Source: Streptomyces sp. JB150 (GTDB lineage Bacteria; Actinomycetota; Actinomycetes; Streptomycetales; Streptomycetaceae). From it: a stretch of 64,000 bases of DNA. The notes under the pieces were generated by a model. The model searched no databases, was not told where the DNA came from, and saw nothing but the letters and a program-made list of their open reading frames with translations. The stretch spans positions 2,394,556-2,458,555 of the forward strand of contig NZ_CP049780.1 in the NCBI RefSeq assembly GCF_011193355.1, written 5' to 3'. The position numbers and the translations under genes were made by a program. Shown here piece after piece: positions 59,395 to 64,000 of this stretch (the stretch's first letter is position 1; each line of letters starts with the position of its first letter).

Positions 59395-59596
59395 GCGTGC
59401 AGTGCTCCTCCAGCAGACGGCCGTAGATCGGCTCGCCCTCCAGCTCGCGGTACGTCTCGATGGGGTCGCCTTTTATGATCAGCGCCCGCGCGCATTCCTC
59501 GCACCAGTACTGGTAGTCGGGGTTCACCGGTTCCATGTCCCGGACGATCGGCGTACCGCTGCCGCACCAGTCGCACTTCCGCCTGTGGGCACCCAT
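59363..59596 (-). CDS. Small zinc-ribbon protein
   Basis: 77 residues. KCDWCGSGTPIVRDMEPV and YWCEECARALIIKGDPIE give two CxxC pairs, a zinc ribbon. Conserved next to the GT87 gene in streptomycetes; function unknown. Convergent overlap with GT87. Confidence 0.75.
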   Translation of the reverse strand: MGAHRRKCDWCGSGTPIVRDMEPVNPDYQYWCEECARALIIKGDPIETYRELEGEPIYGRLLEEHCTLKRFYSFVTA

Positions 59597-59599
59597 CGA

Positions 59600-59776
59600 T
59601 CAGCTCCAGCTGTGGCCGCAGGCCGTGCACACGTAGGAGATTCCGCCGTTGTCACCGAGGACTTGGGCGACGTGCGCGGAACCGCAGGAAGGGCAGCTGA
59701 GCCGGGTGGCCGTGTGCCGTATCAACGCTGCTTCGCCGAGGAGGTGGCCGACCTCCTCGAGGATGCTCGAAGGCAT
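59600..59776 (-). CDS. 58-residue zinc-ribbon protein
   Basis: ATG 59776 with GGGAGGGAG upstream. MPSSILEEVGHLLGEAALIR, LSCPSCGSAHVAQVLGDNGG, YVCTACGHSWS: CPSC/CTAC zinc ribbon. Ends 4 bases before the next zinc-ribbon gene; the two are probably co-transcribed. Too short for many gene finders. Confidence 0.7.
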   Translation of the reverse strand: MPSSILEEVGHLLGEAALIRHTATRLSCPSCGSAHVAQVLGDNGGISYVCTACGHSWS

Positions 59777-59962
59777 CGCTACTCCCTCCCGTCGGGCCGC
59801 GCCCCCTTCCGGCCGTTTGATTCTGCCACGACCGGAGCGACACGGTCAGCGACGCCGGGGTACCAGTCCGGACACGGCACCCGCCCACACGCCACCACGG
59901 AGGTATACGCCTCTCGGGTCACTGCCGTTCACGACCGTTCGAGGACGGGAAGGCCGCAGACG
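59777..59962. other. Intergenic region
   Basis: No gene seen between the zinc-ribbon gene and the tRNA terminator. Presumably carries the promoter of the zinc-ribbon pair (minus strand). Confidence 0.35.
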
Positions 59963-59993
59963 AAAAATCCCGCCCCCTGAGGGGGACGGGATT
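59963..59993 (-). terminator. Terminator of tRNA-Ala (right copy)
   Basis: Minus strand AATCCCGTCCCCC-TCA-GGGGGCGGGATTTTT, stem with T-tract, 8 bases after the tRNA 3' end. Confidence 0.85.
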
Positions 59994-60000
59994 CGTCCTG

Positions 60001-60073
60001 TGGAGCTAAGGAGAATTGAACTCCTGACCTCCTGCATGCCATGCAGGCGCTCTACCAACTGAGCTATAGCCCC
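60001..60073 (-). tRNA. tRNA-Ala (anticodon GGC), second copy
   Basis: Sequence identical to the copy at 58000-58072, including the absence of encoded CCA. Lies upstream of the histidine phosphatase gene in the same strand orientation, 118 bases from its stop. The two copies probably arose by duplication with their terminators diverging. Confidence 0.93.
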
Positions 60074-60190
60074 TTGCGTTCTCCCCGCTCGGCCGGGCGA
60101 ACAAGAAGAACTTTAGCCTGCGACCTGCCGGAAAGTGAAATCCGGGTCCCCGGGGGCCGTCCGACGGCCGTACGACGGCCCCGCGGCCCC

Positions 60191-60862
60191 TCAGTCGTCG
60201 TCGCCGAGGACCGGCTCCGGCAGGGTGCCGGCGTTGTGCTCCAGCAGCCGCCAGCCGCGGGCGCCCTGGCCGAGCACCGACCAGCAGCAGTTGGACAGGC
60301 CGCCCAGGCTCTCCCAGTGGCGGGCGTCCAGGCCGAGCAGCCGGCCGATGGTGGTGCGGATCGTGCCGCCGTGGCTGACCACGACGAGGGTCCCGTCCTC
60401 GGGCAGCTTCTCGGCGTGCCGGAGCACCACGGGCGCCGCGCGGTCGGCGACCTCGGTCTCCAGCTCGCCGCCGCCGCGGCGGACCGGCTCGCCGCGCTTC
60501 CACGCGGCGTACTCCTCCCCGTACCGGGCGATGATCTCGTCGTGCGTCAGGCCCTGCCAGACGCCCGCGTAGGTCTCCCGCAGGCCCTCTTCGAGGGTGA
60601 CGTCGAGGCCGGTGAGCGCGGCCAGCTCGGCCGCGGTGTCCGCGGCGCGCGACAGGTCGGAGGCGACGATCGCGTCGGGCCGCAGGGAGGCCAGCAGCCG
60701 GGCCGCGCGGCGCGCCTGGGCGACGCCGGTCTCGGTCAGCGCGACGTCCGTGGTGCCCTGGAACCGGCGCTCCACGTTCCACGAGGTCTGCCCGTGCCGC
60801 CACAGGATGACGCGGCGGCCCCGGCCCTGGTTCCCGGCGGTCACCTCGCCGGTGGCGCTCAC
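60191..60862 (-). CDS. Histidine phosphatase (phosphoglycerate-mutase-like)
   Basis: 223 residues from GTG 60862, chosen because it overlaps the rsfS stop by 4 bases; GTG 60868 is alternative. RHG motif VILWRHGQTSWN, VALTETGVAQARRAARLL, ASDLSRAADTA, LRETYAGVWQGLTHDEII, VVSHGGTIRTTIGRLLG hold the catalytic His, Arg, Glu and second His. Cytoplasmic phosphatase of uncertain substrate (phosphoglycerate mutase-like or alpha-ribazole type). Confidence 0.9.
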   Translation of the reverse strand: MSATGEVTAGNQGRGRRVILWRHGQTSWNVERRFQGTTDVALTETGVAQARRAARLLASLRPDAIVASDLSRAADTAAELAALTGLDVTLEEGLRETYAGVWQGLTHDEIIARYGEEYAAWKRGEPVRRGGGELETEVADRAAPVVLRHAEKLPEDGTLVVVSHGGTIRTTIGRLLGLDARHWESLGGLSNCCWSVLGQGARGWRLLEHNAGTLPEPVLGDDD

Positions 60863-61308
60863 CGCCACTCACCGGCCGCCTCGGCGGCCTCCTCCTGGGC
60901 GGCCTGGAGCTTGGCGTGCTCCTCGGCCTTGCCGCGGGTCGCCCGGGCGTCCTCGGGCAGCTCGATCTCGGGGCAGTCCTTCCACAGCCGCTCCAGGGCG
61001 TAGAAGACGCGCTCCTCGCTGTGCTGGACGTGGACGACGATGTCGACGTAGTCGAGCAGGATCCAGCGGGACTCGCGGTCGCCCTCGCGGCGCACGGGCT
61101 TGGCCCCGAGCTCCTTCAGGAGCCGTTCCTCGATCTCGTCGACGATCGACTTGACCTGGCGGTCGTTGGGGGCGGACGCCAGCAGGAAGGCGTCCGTGAT
61201 CGACAGCACGTCGCTGACGTCGTAGGCGATGACGTCGTGGGCGAGCTTGTCGGCCGCCGCCTGGGCGGCGGTGGTGATCAGTTCGAGAGAGCGGTCGGTC
61301 GCGGTCAC
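60859..61308 (-). CDS. rsfS: Ribosome silencing factor RsfS
   Basis: 149 residues from GTG 61308. VSDVLSITDAFLLASAPNDR, QVKSIVDEIEERLLKELGAK, RREGDRESRWILLDYVDIVV, VQHSEERVFYALERLWKDCP: the RsfS/YbeB family. Binds uL14 on the 50S subunit and blocks joining when nutrients are low. A C-terminal helical tail (KAEEHAKLQAAQEEAAEAA) extends it. Downstream of the LytR-type gene and nadD, the usual actinobacterial order. Confidence 0.95.
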   Translation of the reverse strand: MTATDRSLELITTAAQAAADKLAHDVIAYDVSDVLSITDAFLLASAPNDRQVKSIVDEIEERLLKELGAKPVRREGDRESRWILLDYVDIVVHVQHSEERVFYALERLWKDCPEIELPEDARATRGKAEEHAKLQAAQEEAAEAAGEWR

Positions 61309-61397
61309 TACAAGGCTTTCCGTCGGCGGTCGTTTGTCTTCCAGGGTCTCACGGCCGCCGGCGGGCCCCACGCCATCACGCGGGGGCCCGCGCGCGG

Positions 61398-63131
61398 CTA
61401 CGGGGCGTAGTCCCGGCCGAGGACGACCGACACGTTCGCGTTGGAGGTCACCTCGCCCTTGGTGACGGCGCTCTCGGGCAGGCCGAGGGTCTTGGCGACC
61501 TCGGTGGCGTTCTGCCGGTCGGCGGCCTCGGCGTAGAGCACCTTCGAGGTGCCCTGGGCGGCCGCCGTGCCGCTCTCCAGGAAGGTGAAGCCGCCGTTGA
61601 GGAGGACCACGCGGGCCTTCTCGGTGTTGTCCTTCACCCCGCTGGCGTTGCGCACCGAGACGCGCACGGCGGCGCCCTGGTCGGGACTCTTGGCGGTGCC
61701 GCCGAGGACGTCCTCGACCACGCTGTCACTGGCCTCGGCGGTCAGCGTGCCGTCGGCCTGGACGGGCAGCACCGCGGTCCTGTGGTCGCCGCTCTTGGCG
61801 AGGTCGGACAGGGCGGCCAGGAAGGTGCCGAGGTCCTTGTCGGTGAGCGACGGGTCGAGGATCTGCGCCAGGGTCTGGACGGTGGTCGTCGCGGCCTCGG
61901 GGTCCGAGGACATCTTGCGCAGCACGCCCTGCAGGACCTGCCCGAACCGCTGCAGCTGGGCGTCCGGGGCCTCGCCGGGGGCGCGGTAGGTGGCGTAGGC
62001 GACGGCCATCTTGCCGCTGAGGGTCTGCTTCTCGCCCTGGTTGACCAGGGGCGCCTCGCCCTTCCCGGCCTCGGGGTCGAGCACGTCCGTGTCGGTGTCG
62101 ATCTCGATGTTGCCGACGAGGTCGACGAGGTTCTGCAGGTAGGGGGTGTCCAGGCGCCAGGTGCCCTGGATGGAGGTGCCGAGGACGGTGTCCAGGGCCT
62201 CGCGGGTGCCGGTGGAGCCGTCGTCCTCGACGGACTTGGCGAGGGTGGTGGTCGCGCCGTCGTCGCCGGTCAGGGCGAGGGAGTTGGGCAGCAGGACGGT
62301 GGTGCCCTGCCGGGTGGTGGTGTTGTCGACGAGCAGGGCGGTGGAGGTGCCGCCCTTCTTGGTGTCGTGCAGGTGGACGACGATCACGTCGCGCTTCTGG
62401 GCGCCGGCGGCGGCCGTGGTGCCGGTGGTGCCGTCGGACGAGGACAGTCCGGGCAGCTTCCCGGCGTACCAGAGCCAGCCGACGCCGCCGGCCGCGACCA
62501 GGGCGAGGACGACGGCCAGGGCGATGAGCCGGCTGCGGGCGCGGCGGCGGGCCTCCTCGCGGCGCTCGGTGCGGTTCTCGGTGAACTTCAGCCAGTCGAT
62601 GACGTCCTCGGAGTCGCCGTCGGGCTCCTCGACGAACGAGAACTGCTCGGTGCGGTAGTCGCGGTCGTCCTGACCGTCGCGGTCGCCGCGGTCGTCGTCC
62701 CGCGCGGGGGCGTCGTCGGCCGGTCCGGCCTGCTGCGGGATGTGGGCGGTCTGCTCGGCGACCCGGGACTGGGGAGCGGCGGCCTGCTGCCCGTAGGCGG
62801 CGCCGTGGCCCTCCTGGCCCGCGTAGCCGTCGTAGGAGCCGTACGAGGGCTCCTGGCCGGTCCCGTAGGTGTCGTACGACGGGCTGGGCGGCTGCTGGCC
62901 CGACGTGTACGGGTCGTAGCCGTAGCCCTGGGGGTTCTGCGGGTAGCCCTGGGGGTTCTGCGCGTGGTCCTGGGAGGCGGTCTGCTGCTGCCCGTAGGGG
63001 TCGTACGGGTCGTACGGGGGGTCGTACGGCTGCTGCTGCGCCTGCTGGTACACGGGGCGGCCGTACTCGTCGTAGCCGACGAGCCGGTACTGGTCCTCGC
63101 CCCCGTAGCCCGCGTCGTATCGGTCGTTCAC
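61398..63131 (-). CDS. LytR C-terminal-domain (LCP-associated) membrane protein
   Basis: 577 residues from GTG 63131 (GAGAGGGG site). Long Gln/Tyr/Pro/Gly-rich cytoplasmic tail with QNPQGY repeats (residues 1-175), one TM helix (LIALAVVLALVAAGGVGWLW), an LCP-like domain (IVVHLHDTKKGGTSTALLVD, LVDLVGNIEIDTDTDVLD, YATYRAPGEAPDAQLQRFGQ), and a C-terminal LytR_C domain (VRVSVRNASGVKDNTEKARV). LCP-family proteins attach teichoic-acid-like polymers to peptidoglycan; catalytic residues look partly altered, so a regulatory role is possible. Confidence 0.85.
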   Translation of the reverse strand: MNDRYDAGYGGEDQYRLVGYDEYGRPVYQQAQQQPYDPPYDPYDPYGQQQTASQDHAQNPQGYPQNPQGYGYDPYTSGQQPPSPSYDTYGTGQEPSYGSYDGYAGQEGHGAAYGQQAAAPQSRVAEQTAHIPQQAGPADDAPARDDDRGDRDGQDDRDYRTEQFSFVEEPDGDSEDVIDWLKFTENRTERREEARRRARSRLIALAVVLALVAAGGVGWLWYAGKLPGLSSSDGTTGTTAAAGAQKRDVIVVHLHDTKKGGTSTALLVDNTTTRQGTTVLLPNSLALTGDDGATTTLAKSVEDDGSTGTREALDTVLGTSIQGTWRLDTPYLQNLVDLVGNIEIDTDTDVLDPEAGKGEAPLVNQGEKQTLSGKMAVAYATYRAPGEAPDAQLQRFGQVLQGVLRKMSSDPEAATTTVQTLAQILDPSLTDKDLGTFLAALSDLAKSGDHRTAVLPVQADGTLTAEASDSVVEDVLGGTAKSPDQGAAVRVSVRNASGVKDNTEKARVVLLNGGFTFLESGTAAAQGTSKVLYAEAADRQNATEVAKTLGLPESAVTKGEVTSNANVSVVLGRDYAP

Positions 63132-63147
63132 CGGTGCCCCTCTCGGC

Positions 63148-63801
63148 TCACTCGCCGCCGCGGTACAGCTCGCGCTTGGTGATGTAGCGCACGACTCCGT
63201 CGGGCACCAGATACCAGATGGGGTCACCCTTGGCGACTCGCGCGCGGCAGTCCGTGGAGGAGATGGCGAGGGCGGGGACCTCGACGAGCGAGACGATGCC
63301 CTCGGGCAGGCCGGGGTCGTCCAGGTGGTGTCCCGGGCGGGTGACCCCGATGAAGTGCGCCAGCGAGAACAGCTCCTCGGTGTCCCGCCACGTGAGGATC
63401 TGGGCGAGGGCGTCGGCGCCGGTGATGAAGAACAGGTCGGTGTCGGGGTTGAGCGCGCGCAGGTCGCGCAGGGTGTCCACGGTGTAGGTGGGGCCGCCGC
63501 GGTCGATGTCGATGCGGCTGACCGAGAACTGGGGGTTCTCGGCGGTCGCGATGACCGTCATGAGGTAGCGGTCCTCGGCCGGGGACACGGTGCGGTGGCT
63601 CTTCTGCCAGGGCTCGCCGGTCGGCACGAAGACGACCTCGTCGAGGCGGAACTGCGCGGCGACCTCGCTGGCGGCCACCAGGTGGCCGTGGTGGATCGGG
63701 TCGAACGTTCCGCCCATGACGCCGAGGCGGCGCTTGCCGCGGCCGCTGGTGCCCTGCGGTGTGTCGTTCACCGGACCGGTAGGCATGTCCTGCTTCCCCA
63801 T
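63148..63801 (-). CDS. nadD: Nicotinate-nucleotide adenylyltransferase
   Basis: 217 residues from ATG 63801. [16 protein letters not shown] is the nucleotidyltransferase (T/H)xGH signature; [33 protein letters not shown] and [20 protein letters not shown] match NadD. Converts nicotinate mononucleotide plus ATP to deamido-NAD in NAD synthesis. Neighbours LytR-type gene and rsfS agree with the actinobacterial gene order. Confidence 0.97.
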   Translation of the reverse strand: MGKQDMPTGPVNDTPQGTSGRGKRRLGVMGGTFDPIHHGHLVAASEVAAQFRLDEVVFVPTGEPWQKSHRTVSPAEDRYLMTVIATAENPQFSVSRIDIDRGGPTYTVDTLRDLRALNPDTDLFFITGADALAQILTWRDTEELFSLAHFIGVTRPGHHLDDPGLPEGIVSLVEVPALAISSTDCRARVAKGDPIWYLVPDGVVRYITKRELYRGGE

Positions 63802-63873
63802 GCGTGCAGACCCTACCGGCCCGGCCCGTGTGCCCCGACGGGCGGAGTCGTCCCCGGCCCCCGCGGGCGTCCG

Positions 63874-64000
63874 TCAGCGGTCGCGGTTGAAGCGGGTGGT
63901 CACCCACAGCAGCAGCATGAGGATGACGAAGGCGCCACCGCCGGTGAGCAGCGGGCTGAGGCTTTCGTGGTTGCCGCCGTGCTCCCCGCCCTCGGAGGCG
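63874..64000 (-). CDS. Membrane protein, C-terminal part (partial)
   Basis: Runs off the right edge; stop at 63874. The visible end has a Gly/His-rich segment (ASEGGEHGGNHESLSPLL), a TM helix (GGGAFVILMLLLWVTTRF) and NRDR. In streptomycetes a small membrane protein commonly precedes nadD; identity cannot be settled from this part. Confidence 0.6.
   Translation of the reverse strand, partial: ASEGGEHGGNHESLSPLLTGGGAFVILMLLLWVTTRFNRDR

Overview
The window looks like a Streptomyces (or close actinomycete) chromosome carrying most of an integrated temperate siphovirus. Coding DNA is very GC-rich, GTG starts are frequent, genes commonly overlap by 4 bp, and the right-hand third has the typical streptomycete order nadD / LytR-domain protein / rsfS / histidine phosphatase ... 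leuS / degV-type / comEA / comEC.

Prophage (1 to about 45.80 kb; the left end lies outside the window). Nearly everything is transcribed leftwards on the minus strand. Read from right to left: attachment junction and large serine integrase (44-45.8 kb); a rightward membrane/proline-rich protein and a rightward DNA-binding gene divergent from a leftward XRE repressor (42-44 kb); a densely overlapping early operon with a LuxR-HTH protein, YqaJ exonuclease, RecT annealase, RusA resolvase, a replication-type winged-helix protein, DUF5131, WhiB-like regulator and many small Cys-rich or hypothetical proteins, ending with a proteasome-like Ntn hydrolase (26.4-42 kb); a second leftward unit with DUF932, two tRNA genes and small proteins (23-26.3 kb); an accessory stretch with a membrane pentapeptide-repeat protein, small HTH proteins, a lipoprotein and small membrane proteins (17-22.6 kb); a 0.56 kb non-coding repeat region beside the packaging genes (candidate cos/packaging site); then HNH-kinase fusion, TerS, TerL, portal, prohead protease, HK97-type capsid, connectors, tail tube, tail chaperones with a -1 frameshift, tape measure, and the start of the minor tail genes (1-16.6 kb). 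Lysis genes are not in view.

Integration. The integrase gene abuts comEC, whose reading frame leaves the conserved metallo-beta-lactamase segment at Val-Ala-His-His-Gly and continues in phage DNA to a stop 23 codons later. The prophage therefore splits the DNA-uptake channel gene; the remaining comEC end should lie beyond the left edge.

Host part (45.8-64 kb): truncated comEC, comEA, a DegV-family protein, a membrane-anchored coiled-coil protein, leuS with a Leu-codon leader peptide and terminator (attenuation), a rightward pair encoding a cytochrome b-like membrane protein and a NuoF-like/ferredoxin protein, two identical tRNA-Ala(GGC) genes each followed by a terminator, a GT87-type glycosyltransferase, two small zinc-ribbon proteins, histidine phosphatase, rsfS, LytR-C-domain protein, nadD and a partial membrane protein.

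Strongest leads: the comEC attachment site; a phage Ntn hydrolase with Thr1/Asp17/Lys33 in exact proteasome spacing; two 50-bp GTAGAA-N38-TTCTAC operators, one on a leaderless repressor promoter and one on a mid-genome promoter; an HNH nuclease fused to a P-loop kinase; and repeats next to the terminase genes.
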